From positions 1 through 43,632 of the forward strand of contig NZ_NBIU01000015.1 of the NCBI RefSeq assembly GCF_003245365.1: a stretch of 43,632 nt of DNA, in the 5' to 3' direction. Shown here in pieces: positions 34,731 to 43,216 of this stretch. Within the stretch, counting starts at the first letter, position 1, and the number at the start of each line of letters is the position of its first letter. Under the pieces are notes generated by a model, which worked only from the letters and a program-made list of their open reading frames with translations, had not been told where the DNA came from and did not search any database. Source of the DNA: Helicobacter valdiviensis. Its GTDB lineage: Bacteria > Campylobacterota > Campylobacteria > Campylobacterales > Helicobacteraceae. Both the position numbers and the translations under genes were made by a program.

Positions 34731-35369
34731 ATGATACTTTGTGATATTGGAAATACTTTTTTACATTTTTATAACCATGGAAAAGTATGGAAAGAAGAAC
34801 CCCACCAACTTTCCTCCAAAGATTCTAGCGAAGTAATTATTTATATTAGTGTCAATGAAGAATCCACAAAATCTTTGCTCTATTCTCATCCAAAGTGTTT
34901 TGATCTTACTCCTTATTTATACCTTGATACTGCTTATAAAGGACTTGGAATTGATAGAATAGCCTCATGCCTTGCAGTTCCTAATGGAACAATTGTGGAT
35001 GCTGGAAGTGCCATTACAATTGATACAATGCACAATGGTATCCACCTTGGAGGCTGTATCTTGCCAGGAATTGAAAGATATAGAGAACTCTTTAGCACCA
35101 TTGATGTATTAGATTGCGATTTTAATCTTAGTGTAGATTTAGATGCATTCCCTCAAAATACACAAGATGCCATTAGCTATGGTGTTTTAAAATCCATTGT
35201 TTCTATGATAGCCCAAAGTTCAAAAGGTAAAAAAATTTACTTCACAGGTGGGGATGGAAAGTTTCTCTCACGCTATTTTCCAAATTCTATTTATGATGAT
35301 TTGCTAATCTTTAAAGGTATGCAAAATGCAATTAGCACCCATATTACTTCAAGAGGTATCAAACTATGA
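34731..35369 (+). CDS. coaX: Type III pantothenate kinase
   Basis: A 212-residue ASKHA-fold kinase phosphorylating pantothenate in the first step of coenzyme A synthesis; type III enzymes are not feedback-inhibited by CoA. The phosphate-binding 'LCDIGNTFLHFY' opens the protein; 'YKGLGIDRIA', 'DAGSAITIDTM' and 'GGCILPGIERYRELF' follow as in CoaX, and 'YFTGGDGKFLSRYF' near the end binds the adenosine part. It is shorter than most CoaX (about 255) but the size is normal for Helicobacter. It overlaps hisG by 4 nt. Confidence 0.93.
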   Translation: MILCDIGNTFLHFYNHGKVWKEEPHQLSSKDSSEVIIYISVNEESTKSLLYSHPKCFDLTPYLYLDTAYKGLGIDRIASCLAVPNGTIVDAGSAITIDTMHNGIHLGGCILPGIERYRELFSTIDVLDCDFNLSVDLDAFPQNTQDAISYGVLKSIVSMIAQSSKGKKIYFTGGDGKFLSRYFPNSIYDDLLIFKGMQNAISTHITSRGIKL

Positions 35370-35980
35370 TAAAAGTCGCACTTCCTAAAGGAAGAATAGC
35401 CCAACAAACCCTAGAAATCTTTGAAAAATATCTTAATACAAAGCTTGTTTTTGAAGATAGAAAGCTTATCCTCTCATACGATAATTTTACTTTTATGCTT
35501 GTAAGAAATCAAGATGTTCCCATCTATATCCAAAGAGGTGCTGCTGATATTGGCGTGGTAGGATTAGATGTCCTAGAAGAAAAAGAAAGTCCGCTTGTTA
35601 GACTTTTGGACTTAGAATTTGGTAAATGCAAAATAGCCATTGGCTCTCCTAAAGATTATGTGCTAGATTTTTCCAATCCTCATTTAAAAATTGCCACAAA
35701 ATTAGAAAATATCACAAAAAAATTTTTTAACAAAAAAGCTTTAAGTGTAGATATTATAAAGCTTTATGGATCTATTGAATTAGCCCCTCTTGTGGGAATG
35801 GCAGATGCAATTGTAGATTTAGTAGAAACAGGTGATACTATGAAACAAAACAATCTTAAAATTGATGCAATTATTATGGAGATTAGTGCATATTTAGTTG
35901 CTAACCGCAATAGTTTCTACGAAAAAAAAGAAGAAATTTTAAAACTGCATGAATTTTTTAAAAATCACATTAAGGAGTAA
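35366..35980 (+). CDS. hisG: ATP phosphoribosyltransferase, short form
   Basis: A 204-residue first enzyme of histidine synthesis. 'VALPKGRIAQQTLEIFEKY', 'FMLVRNQDVPIYIQRGAADIGVVGLDVLEE' and the PRPP-binding signature 'DAIVDLVETGDTMKQNNL' are present. It lacks the C-terminal regulatory domain of long HisG, so it should need HisZ (a HisRS-like subunit) encoded elsewhere. No other his gene lies nearby; it overlaps coaX by 4 nt and precedes leuC by 3 bp, so histidine genes are dispersed in this genome. Confidence 0.94.
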   Translation: MIKVALPKGRIAQQTLEIFEKYLNTKLVFEDRKLILSYDNFTFMLVRNQDVPIYIQRGAADIGVVGLDVLEEKESPLVRLLDLEFGKCKIAIGSPKDYVLDFSNPHLKIATKLENITKKFFNKKALSVDIIKLYGSIELAPLVGMADAIVDLVETGDTMKQNNLKIDAIIMEISAYLVANRNSFYEKKEEILKLHEFFKNHIKE

Positions 35981-35983
35981 AAT

Positions 35984-37252
35984 ATGGGTCAAACAATCAC
36001 AGAAAAAATTTTTTCAAACCATGTAGGCAAAGAAGTTTATGCAGGAGAAATTATAGACTGCCCCATTGATATGGTAATTGGCAATGATATTACAACACCT
36101 CTTTCCATTAAGGCTTTCAAAGAAAGTGGAGCAAAGTCTCTAGCAAATCCTGATGGATTTTGCATTGTTATGGATCATTTTATCCCTGCAAAAGATATAG
36201 CAAGTGCCAATCAAGCAAAAATTAGTCGTGATTTTGCTAAAGAACACAATTTAAAATACTTTTTTGATGAAAAAGATATGGGAATTGAACATGCCTTGCT
36301 TCCCGAAAAAGGCTTAGTAGTAAGCGGAGATGTAATTATAGGGGCAGATTCTCATACTTGCACGCATGGAGCTTTAGGAGCTTTTAGCACCGGTATGGGA
36401 AGCACGGATTTAGCTTATGCTATGATTAGTGGCAAAAACTGGTTTAAAGTGCCTAGTGCCATCAAAGTAGAATTTAGTGGAAAACCTGCAAAACATATTT
36501 ATGGAAAAGACTTAATTTTGGAAGTTATTAGACAAATTGGCGTAGATGGCGCACTCTACCAAACACTAGAATTTTGTGGAGAGGGAATAGAATATCTCAA
36601 TATGGATGATAGATTTTCATTATGCAATATGGCAATTGAAGCAGGGGCAAAAAATGGAATCATTGCACCTGATGATATTACAAGAGAATTTTTAAATTCA
36701 AGAAAAAGTCTAAGAGCTAAGCCTAAAGAATTTTTCTCTGATAAAGATGCTAAGTATAACAAAACTTTACACATTGATATTAGTAAGCTAGAACCTATGG
36801 TTGCCTATCCTTTCTTGCCAAGCAATGGCAAAAGTATCACACAAGCTACAAAAGATAATTTAAAAATAGATCAAGTATTTATAGGAAGTTGCACCAATGG
36901 GCGTTTGAGTGATTTAAAAATCGCTAGTGAAATTTTAAAAGACAAAAAAGTGCATAAGGATGTGAGATTAATCATCACTCCAGGAACACAACAAATTTAC
37001 AAAGACGCACATAAATTAGGCTATATTGATATTTTACTTGAAAGCGGTGCTTTAATTTCAAATCCTACATGTGGGGCTTGTCTTGGCGGATATATGGGGA
37101 TTTTAGGAGATAATGAACGCTGTGTTTCTACCACAAATCGTAATTTTGTAGGTAGAATGGGTGCTAGAAATTCTGAAGTATATCTAGCAAATTCCGCAGT
37201 CGCTGCTTATAGTGCAATTCAAGGAAAAATTGCAGATCCAAGGGAAATTTAG
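35984..37252 (+). CDS. leuC: 3-isopropylmalate dehydratase large subunit
   Basis: A 422-residue aconitase-family [4Fe-4S] enzyme isomerising 2- and 3-isopropylmalate in leucine synthesis. Cluster cysteines are C303 ('GSCTNGRLSD'), C363 and C366 ('NPTCGACLGGY'). 'GADSHTCTHGALGAFSTGMGSTD' and 'GRMGARNSEVYLANSAVAAYSA' are conserved. The size is that of the shorter (about 420-residue) LeuC/HacA group rather than enterobacterial LeuC (466), so homoaconitase-type specificity cannot be excluded by sequence alone. AAGGAG precedes the ATG closely. No small-subunit leuD gene follows; the next gene is lctP after 539 bp. Confidence 0.9.
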   Translation: MGQTITEKIFSNHVGKEVYAGEIIDCPIDMVIGNDITTPLSIKAFKESGAKSLANPDGFCIVMDHFIPAKDIASANQAKISRDFAKEHNLKYFFDEKDMGIEHALLPEKGLVVSGDVIIGADSHTCTHGALGAFSTGMGSTDLAYAMISGKNWFKVPSAIKVEFSGKPAKHIYGKDLILEVIRQIGVDGALYQTLEFCGEGIEYLNMDDRFSLCNMAIEAGAKNGIIAPDDITREFLNSRKSLRAKPKEFFSDKDAKYNKTLHIDISKLEPMVAYPFLPSNGKSITQATKDNLKIDQVFIGSCTNGRLSDLKIASEILKDKKVHKDVRLIITPGTQQIYKDAHKLGYIDILLESGALISNPTCGACLGGYMGILGDNERCVSTTNRNFVGRMGARNSEVYLANSAVAAYSAIQGKIADPREI

Positions 37253-37259
37253 TTCCCTT
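37240..37259 (+). terminator. Weak candidate terminator after leuC
   Basis: AAGGGAA and TTCCCTT form a 7-bp stem around a 6-nt loop containing the leuC TAG stop. Only a short T-run (TTTG) follows, so efficiency would be low. Confidence 0.35.
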
Positions 37260-37678
37260 TGTCACCTTTTAGCTTATCTTTTAAAATTTTGCTTATTTCA
37301 TCTCAACAAAGCACTTCAAGATTTTAAACTATAATATTTAATTTTATTGTAAGCTTTTAGCTATAAAAAGTCATACAAAATAAAAAATGTGCGAAAATTC
37401 AAAACTCCATCTCTCCAACAATATGTTAAACTTTACTTTCATAGGCAATAGATTGTTCTTATTTTACAAATATAATCCATTCTAATAATATAAACAATCT
37501 TGAGTAAAAGCCAACTTTATACAAAAAATAATCCATACTTGTTAAATTCTGCAAAACTTAAAACCTAGAAATTATTCCAAATTTAAGCCTATCTAAGCAA
37601 TGATAAAAAATCTTACCCGCTATTTGAAGCAAAGAGTTACCGCACTAAATCCTTGCAATTTTACAATTCTCCCCCCAT

Positions 37679-37711
37679 AAAATAGTTACTATTTTATACA
37701 CTATCCAATAG
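37679..37711. promoter_or_regulatory. Dyad-symmetric elements upstream of lctP
   Basis: AAAATAG-TTA-CTATTTT (37679-37695) is a perfect 7-bp inverted repeat; CTAT-CCA-ATAG (37701-37711) follows six bases later. They lie 80-110 nt upstream of the lctP ATG and 40-70 nt upstream of a possible -10 (TATGCT, 37751-37756). This is a plausible operator for the lactate genes; no regulator gene is adjacent. The rest of the 539-bp gap 37253-37791 is AT-rich with no reading frame or RNA gene that I recognise. Confidence 0.4.
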
Positions 37712-37791
37712 TTTTCTTTAACATAAAGAAGTAACAAATCATTTATTTGATATGCTTTAAGAAAATAGATTAAACATTTTAAAGGAAAACC

Positions 37792-39462
37792 ATGTGGGAA
37801 CAAATTTATGATCCATTAGGCAATATTTTCTTAAGTGCTTTTGTAGCCTTTTTGCCTATACTTTGTTTTTTATTATGCTTAGTAATTTTCAAATTAAAAG
37901 GTTATCAAGCTGGCTTTTTAACTGTAATTTTAGCAAGCATTATTGCACTATTTGTTTATGGTATGCCTTGGAATTTAGTGGGTGCTAGTTTTATTCAAGG
38001 ATTTACAAATGGTATGTGGCCTATTGCTTGGATTATTATTGCGGCTATTTTTCTTTATAAACTTTCTATCAAATCAGGCTCTTTTGAAATCATCAAACAA
38101 AGCGTGATAAGTATTACTCCTGATCATAGAATACAAGTTATTTTGATTGGCTTTTGTTTTGGCTCTTTTTTAGAAGGTGCGATTGGTTTTGGTGGTCCTG
38201 TTGCCATCACAGCAGCACTTTTAGTAGGACTTGGCTTAAAACCTTTGCAAGCTGCTGGGCTTTGTCTTATCGCAAACACTGCACCTGTTGCCTTTGGTGC
38301 AGTAGGAATCCCAATTATAGCTATGGCAAATCTAGTAGGAGTGGATGCACATCCCATCTCTGCTATGGTAGGAAGAATGTTAGTTCCACTAAGTCTTAGC
38401 ATTCCATTTTTTATTGTGTTTTTAATGGATGGATTTAAAGGTATCAAAGAAACTTTTCCAGCGATTTTAGTAGCTGCTTTAAGCTTTACTGGAACACAAT
38501 TTTGGAGTTCTAATCATCTAGGTGCAGAATTACCCGATATTATCTCTGCTGTTGTTTCTTTAGCAGTTACGACTATATTTTTAAAATTTTGGAAACCCAA
38601 AAATATCTTTAGATTTGACAACCAAACAGATTTTAAACAAGACAATCGCCTTAATTTTTCTCTCGTATTGAAGTCTTGGATGCCTTTTATTTTGCTTATT
38701 ATTTGCATTGTTATATGGACACAACCTTGGTTTAAAGCAATTTTTGATAAGGATGGTATTTTAAGCTATACAAGCATTACTTTGCAATTTAGCAATATCA
38801 CAACTCAAATCTTAAGTCCCTCCATTACTGGAATTGGAGATCCAAAACCTCTTTCTTTAGCCCTAGGGGTAGATTTAGTAAATGGAAAAGCAGTAGCACA
38901 AGCTGGAACTGCTATTTTACTTGCAGCTTTTTTAACCATAGCAATTCTAAAAATAAAAGCAGAAGATGCTGCAGAATGCTTTTGGGCTACCCTAAAAGAA
39001 ATGGCCATACCTTGTTTAACCATAGGCTTAGTAGTTGCCTTTGCATTCATCTCTAAAAACAGCGGTATGAGTGCTACTCTAGGTTTAGCTTTTGCACATA
39101 CTGGAGATGCATTTGCATTCTTTTCACCTATCATTGGTTGGATTGGGGTATTTTTAACCGGTTCTGATACAAGTGCCAATTTGCTATTTGGAACACTGCA
39201 ACATGCAAGTGCGCAAAAACTAGGAATTAGCGAAGCTTTATTTTTGGCTGCAAACTCTGTAGGTGGCGTAGTAGGAAAAATGATAAGCCCTCAAAGTATA
39301 GCTATTGCTTGTGCAGCTGTTGGATTTGTAGGAAAAGAATCAGAACTTTTTAGATTTACTTTAAAATATTCTATAGCCTTTATTATTTTAATAGGAATTT
39401 GGACTTTTATAATAGCATTTTTTATGCAAGGAATTATTCCTGAAATTAGTTTATTAAAATAA
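37792..39462 (+). CDS. lctP: L-lactate permease
   Basis: A 556-residue polytopic transporter of the LldP/LctP family with about 12-14 membrane spans, importing lactate with protons. Family features include 'FCFGSFLEGAIGFGGPVAITAALLVGLG' and 'AGLCLIANTAPVAFGAVGIPI', plus 'GSDTSANLLFGTLQHASA' and 'NSVGGVVGKMISPQSIAIACAAVG' near the C-terminus. Length is normal. AAAGGAAAA precedes the ATG. It leads the lctP-lutABC run (10 bp to lutA), the arrangement seen in H. pylori HP0137-HP0141, where two lctP copies exist; only one is present here. Confidence 0.96.
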   Translation: MWEQIYDPLGNIFLSAFVAFLPILCFLLCLVIFKLKGYQAGFLTVILASIIALFVYGMPWNLVGASFIQGFTNGMWPIAWIIIAAIFLYKLSIKSGSFEIIKQSVISITPDHRIQVILIGFCFGSFLEGAIGFGGPVAITAALLVGLGLKPLQAAGLCLIANTAPVAFGAVGIPIIAMANLVGVDAHPISAMVGRMLVPLSLSIPFFIVFLMDGFKGIKETFPAILVAALSFTGTQFWSSNHLGAELPDIISAVVSLAVTTIFLKFWKPKNIFRFDNQTDFKQDNRLNFSLVLKSWMPFILLIICIVIWTQPWFKAIFDKDGILSYTSITLQFSNITTQILSPSITGIGDPKPLSLALGVDLVNGKAVAQAGTAILLAAFLTIAILKIKAEDAAECFWATLKEMAIPCLTIGLVVAFAFISKNSGMSATLGLAFAHTGDAFAFFSPIIGWIGVFLTGSDTSANLLFGTLQHASAQKLGISEALFLAANSVGGVVGKMISPQSIAIACAAVGFVGKESELFRFTLKYSIAFIILIGIWTFIIAFFMQGIIPEISLLK

Positions 39463-39471
39463 GGAAATATT

Positions 39472-40209
39472 ATGAAAAAAGTGTATTTATTTGCCACTTG
39501 TCTAGGCACTGCCTTAATGCAAGAGAGTGTTTTAAGTGCCATCAAACTTCTACGCCGTGAAGGCATAGAAGTAATCTTTAAAAAAAATCAAACTTGCTGT
39601 TCACAACCTTCTTTTAATTCTGGTTATTTTCATGAAAGCAAAAATGTAGCTTTACACAATATTGAACTTTTTGATAAAGATTATCCCATAATTGTCCCCA
39701 GTGGTTCTTGTGCTGGAATGATGAGTCATGATTATTTGGAACTTTTTAAAGAAGATAAAAATTTCAAAAAAGTAGAAGAATTTAGCTCACGCATTATAGA
39801 GCTTTCACAATATCTTGATGAAGTCTTAAAAGTGGATTATGAAGATAAAGGAGAACCCATAAAGGTTACTTGGCATTCTAATTGCCATGCTTTAAGAATT
39901 CAAAAAAGTATAGAAGCTAGTAAAAACCTCATTAAAAAGCTCAAAAATGTTGAACTTGTCAATCTACAATACGAAGAAGAATGCTGTGGTTTTGGTGGAA
40001 CCTTTTCAATAAAAGAACCCCAAATTTCAAACTCTATGGCTTTAGAAAAAATCAAAGATATTCAAAATACTGGTGCAAATTATGTAATTAGTGGAGATGG
40101 AGGATGCTTACTTAATATTTCAGGAACTCTAGCTAAAATAGGCTCTAATATTAAAGCTATACATCTATATGATTTTTTAAACAAACGCCTTGAGGGAGTA
40201 GCAATATGA
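39472..40209 (+). CDS. lutA: Lactate utilisation protein LutA
   Basis: A 245-residue cytosolic iron-sulfur subunit of the LutABC L-lactate oxidation complex. It has two cysteine-rich CCG repeats: C42-C43 ('QTCCSQPSFNSG') with C80 ('GSCAGMM'), and C138 ('HSNCHALR') with C171-C172 ('EECCGFGGTFSIKE') and a later cysteine in 'GDGGCLLN'. These bind Fe-S clusters as in heterodisulfide-reductase-type subunits. AAGGAAATATT precedes the ATG. It overlaps lutB by 4 nt. Confidence 0.95.
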   Translation: MKKVYLFATCLGTALMQESVLSAIKLLRREGIEVIFKKNQTCCSQPSFNSGYFHESKNVALHNIELFDKDYPIIVPSGSCAGMMSHDYLELFKEDKNFKKVEEFSSRIIELSQYLDEVLKVDYEDKGEPIKVTWHSNCHALRIQKSIEASKNLIKKLKNVELVNLQYEEECCGFGGTFSIKEPQISNSMALEKIKDIQNTGANYVISGDGGCLLNISGTLAKIGSNIKAIHLYDFLNKRLEGVAI

Positions 40210-41621
40210 AAATTCCACACGAAGAATTGGTTAGCATCAAATTAAACGATTTACAAATGAGAGATAATCTAAGATCTGCTATGCATACTTTGCAAAATAA
40301 TCGCCTCAAAGTTATTGAAGATAAATTTCAAGACTGGCAAGGCTTAAGAGATAAAGCCAAACAAGCCAAAAACAATGCCCTATCAAGCCTATATGATAGA
40401 CTTTTAGAATTTGAAAAAAATGCCACAAAAAATGGTATACAAGTGCATTGGGCAAGCAGTGATGAAGATGCTTGTGAGATTATTTATGAAATTATGAAAG
40501 AAAAAAATATTTCTAAAATTTTAAAGGGCAAGTCTATGGCTAGCGAAGAAATAGGCTTAAACCATTATTTAGAAAAAAAAGGATTCAATGCAATAGAAAC
40601 AGATTTGGGCGAGCTGATTTTACAATTAAATGAAGAAACTCCTGTGCATATTGTTGTGCCCGCTATTCATAAAAATCGCTATGAGATAGGTAAAATTTTT
40701 CAAGAAAAGCTAGGTTCTCATTTAGAAAGCGAGCCAGAAAAACTAAATAATATTGCAAGAAAACATTTAAGAGATCAATTTGAGGGCTTGCAAATGGGTC
40801 TTAGTGGGGTAAATTTTGCTATGTCTAAAGAAGGAGCTTTTTGGCTGATAGAAAATGAAGGAAATGGTAGAATGTGCACCACAGCAAGCGATATTCATGT
40901 AGCACTTTGCGGAATTGAGAAAGTAATGGAGAGTTTTGAAGATGCTGCTACTATGGTAAGCCTATTAACTCCTTCTGCTACTGGACAATTTATACCTACT
41001 TACAATAATATCATTACTGGCCCAAGAAAAAATGGTGATTTAGATGGCCCAAAAGAAGTGCATATCGTTCTTTTTGATCACAATAGAAGCAAAATGCTAA
41101 ACGACAAAGACTATTATGAAGCCTTGCGTTGCATAAGATGTGGTGCTTGTATGAATTTTTGCCCTGTGTATGATAAAATAGGTGGCCATACTTATCAAAG
41201 CGTCTATCCAGGACCTATTGGAGAAGTAATTAGTCCCAATATTTTTGGAATGCAAACCAATGGAGATATACTAAGTTTTTGTTCGCTTTGCGGGCGTTGT
41301 TCTGAAGTGTGTCCTGTCAAGATTCCTCTTGCAGATTTAATTAGAAAATTAAGGGCTGCAAAAATAGGACAAGGTAGCTTTGAAAACATCTCTACTAATA
41401 AAAGCGAAACTTTTGCTTTTAAAATGTTTGAGAAAGTTGCCACTAGTCCAAAAATATGGAGAATTGCCACATCTAACCTACACCATTTTAACACGCTCTT
41501 GCAAGCAGGAAAAAATTCTCTACCTATTATTAAAAAATGGAGTGCTTATAAAGAATTTCCTAATGCTAAATATAATCTCTACAAAGAACTTGAAAAAATA
41601 GAAGGAGTAAGCTGTGAATAG
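40206..41621 (+). CDS. lutB: Lactate utilisation iron-sulfur protein LutB
   Basis: A 471-residue LUD-domain protein with a C-terminal ferredoxin module. 'RDQFEGLQMGLSGVNFAMSKEGAFWLIENEGNGRMC' is the LUD core; the two [4Fe-4S] motifs use C309/C312/C315/C319 ('CIRCGACMNFCP') and C359/C362/C365/C369 ('CSLCGRCSEVCP'). With LutA and LutC it oxidises L-lactate to pyruvate and passes electrons to the respiratory chain. Start and end overlap both neighbours (4 and 8 nt), indicating coordinated synthesis of the complex. Confidence 0.96.
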   Translation: MKIPHEELVSIKLNDLQMRDNLRSAMHTLQNNRLKVIEDKFQDWQGLRDKAKQAKNNALSSLYDRLLEFEKNATKNGIQVHWASSDEDACEIIYEIMKEKNISKILKGKSMASEEIGLNHYLEKKGFNAIETDLGELILQLNEETPVHIVVPAIHKNRYEIGKIFQEKLGSHLESEPEKLNNIARKHLRDQFEGLQMGLSGVNFAMSKEGAFWLIENEGNGRMCTTASDIHVALCGIEKVMESFEDAATMVSLLTPSATGQFIPTYNNIITGPRKNGDLDGPKEVHIVLFDHNRSKMLNDKDYYEALRCIRCGACMNFCPVYDKIGGHTYQSVYPGPIGEVISPNIFGMQTNGDILSFCSLCGRCSEVCPVKIPLADLIRKLRAAKIGQGSFENISTNKSETFAFKMFEKVATSPKIWRIATSNLHHFNTLLQAGKNSLPIIKKWSAYKEFPNAKYNLYKELEKIEGVSCE

Positions 41622-42264
41622 ACTAGAAGAAATCTCAAACAAAAGCAAAAAAGAAATTCTAGAAAAAATCAAAAATGCTCATTTAGAAGCTAGCAAGCTT
41701 CCAAGTATAGATCCTATCGAGCACATAAAAACCACGCAAGATAAATTACAAGAATTAAAAGAAAAAATGAGCGCAAATAAATACATTGTAGAAGAAAGCA
41801 CTAAAGATGAATTGGAAGATAAAATAAATCAAATCGTTGCAAATTATGGCTATAGCAAAATGATTTATCCAAACAATCTAGACATCAATCTAGAAAAAAT
41901 CCACGCGGAACAAAAAATCTGTTTTAATCAAAAAATAGAAGATTTAAGAAGCGAAGTTTTTCATAGTGAATTTTCTATCATCAATGCAAGGCTTGGAGTA
42001 AGCTCACATGGAGTAGCTTTAGTTCTATCCTCTAAAGAACAGCCTAGAATGCTTTCTTTAGCACCTATGCTTTGTATAGTTTTACTTAAAAAAGAAAATA
42101 TAGTAAAAAGTCTTAGTGAAGCTTTAAATACAGTGAAAAAAGAGCATGAGATTTTACCTAGTAATATTTTATTTATCGCTGGACCTTCAAGAACAGCCGA
42201 TATTGAGTTAATTACGGTTTTTGGTGTGCATGGTTCCCAACAAGTGCATATTATTTTATATTAA
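41614..42264 (+). CDS. lutC: Lactate utilisation protein LutC
   Basis: A 216-residue LUD-domain protein, third subunit of the LutABC complex. The helical N-terminus leads to the LUD domain with 'EFSIINARLGVSSHGVALVLSSKEQPRMLSLAPMLCIVLL' and the C-terminal signature 'FIAGPSRTADIELITVFGVHGSQQVHIILY', which is diagnostic. The start is GTG with GAAGGAG just upstream inside lutB. Confidence 0.94.
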   Translation: MNRLEEISNKSKKEILEKIKNAHLEASKLPSIDPIEHIKTTQDKLQELKEKMSANKYIVEESTKDELEDKINQIVANYGYSKMIYPNNLDINLEKIHAEQKICFNQKIEDLRSEVFHSEFSIINARLGVSSHGVALVLSSKEQPRMLSLAPMLCIVLLKKENIVKSLSEALNTVKKEHEILPSNILFIAGPSRTADIELITVFGVHGSQQVHIILY

Positions 42265-42299
42265 TGGGGAGCTTAAATCTAAAACTTCTAAGCTCCCAT
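42264..42299 (+). terminator. Candidate terminator after lutC
   Basis: GGGAGCTTA (42267-42275) pairs with TAAGCTCCC (42289-42297) around a 13-nt loop; AT and one bulged G extend the stem toward the lutC stop. The downstream sequence is A-rich rather than T-rich, so it could instead be an mRNA-stabilising 3' hairpin. Confidence 0.5.
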
Positions 42300-42410
42300 A
42301 AAATAATATTAACTTTTCTTATAAACTTTGGTATTCAAAATTATTTATCTTGCTTTAAAAAAAATAACCTAGATTAAAGTGTTTTTAGGTATTTTAATGG
42401 TTGTGATTAT

Positions 42411-43029
42411 TCATAATACTCCTAATCTTTTAAAAAACTCTACCACATAAGGCAAGAAATTTAGCATTAATGCTATAGCACCAATTACAAAAACCATACC
42501 ATAAACTTTTTTTTGGCTATATCCTCTTGTTTTACCCCATAATTTATAAACATTTTGCGCTAGAAAACAAAGCAAATAAAGGCCTAAAAACAGAGATTGC
42601 CAAACTAAAAAATGCATAAATTTACTATGATGATAGATAAGTAAAGATTCTCCATAAAGCAAAGCTATGCTTAATAGCACACTAACAATAAAAATAAAAA
42701 ATCCCAAACAAAAACCAAAGAATAGATTTTGAGTATCTATTAGCTTATATCCACTTTTAAATCTTTTTATACTCAAAAATACACATAAAAACAAAGATTA
42801 AACCCACTCCCGAGTAATATAACACATTAAAAATTTCTACATAAGATTGTGTCTTAGAGTGATTCAAAAAATATAACGCTACCACACTAATACATTATCC
42901 AAAAAACAAAGGAAGTCCTACTAGAAGTTTATTTAGGCGATAAAAAAGCATAACAAAAAAGAGAGCAAAAATATTTACATGATAGATAAAAAACATGCCG
43001 ATTGCCTCACCACCAACAGAGTTAAACAT
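42411..43029 (-). pseudogene. Decayed multi-span membrane protein gene
   Basis: A well-formed start (ATG at 43029, AGAGGAG about 8 nt upstream) opens 'MFNSVGGEAIGMFFIYHVN', encoding a hydrophobic protein. It is stopped by TAA at 42895-42897, yet the same frame continues as hydrophobic sequence ('VVALYFLNHSKTQSYVEIFN', 'SGVGLIFVFMCIFEYKK'). At the A5 run near 42765 the protein-like reading switches frame to 'FKSGYKLIDTQNLFFGF' and runs to 42411 as two or three further membrane spans. One stop and one frameshift thus break a gene of about 205 codons. The 127-residue open frame starting with a weak codon at 42794 is its tail, not an independent gene. The family is not recognised. Confidence 0.65.
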
Positions 43030-43216
43030 ATAACCACTCCTCTAACACAATATCTAAAAATACAAAGCTATAAAAAAGAAATCTAAACTTAGATAAAATG
43101 TTGTTTTATTTGCAAAATTCATAATTATACAAGAAAAATAGAAATGGCGCTAAAGAAGTAGAATTTGCGCTAAATATAGTTGTCAGCATATCTGGAAATT
43201 TACCTCGTATGCGTGA

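Noticed and set aside
37253-37791. tRNA or riboswitch in the long gap before lctP
   Set aside because: No cloverleaf, CCA end or known riboswitch core could be recognised by eye; only AT-rich sequence and dyads are present.
42411-42794. Independent 127-residue membrane protein
   Set aside because: No proper start signal; it fits better as the frameshifted tail of the gene starting at 43029.
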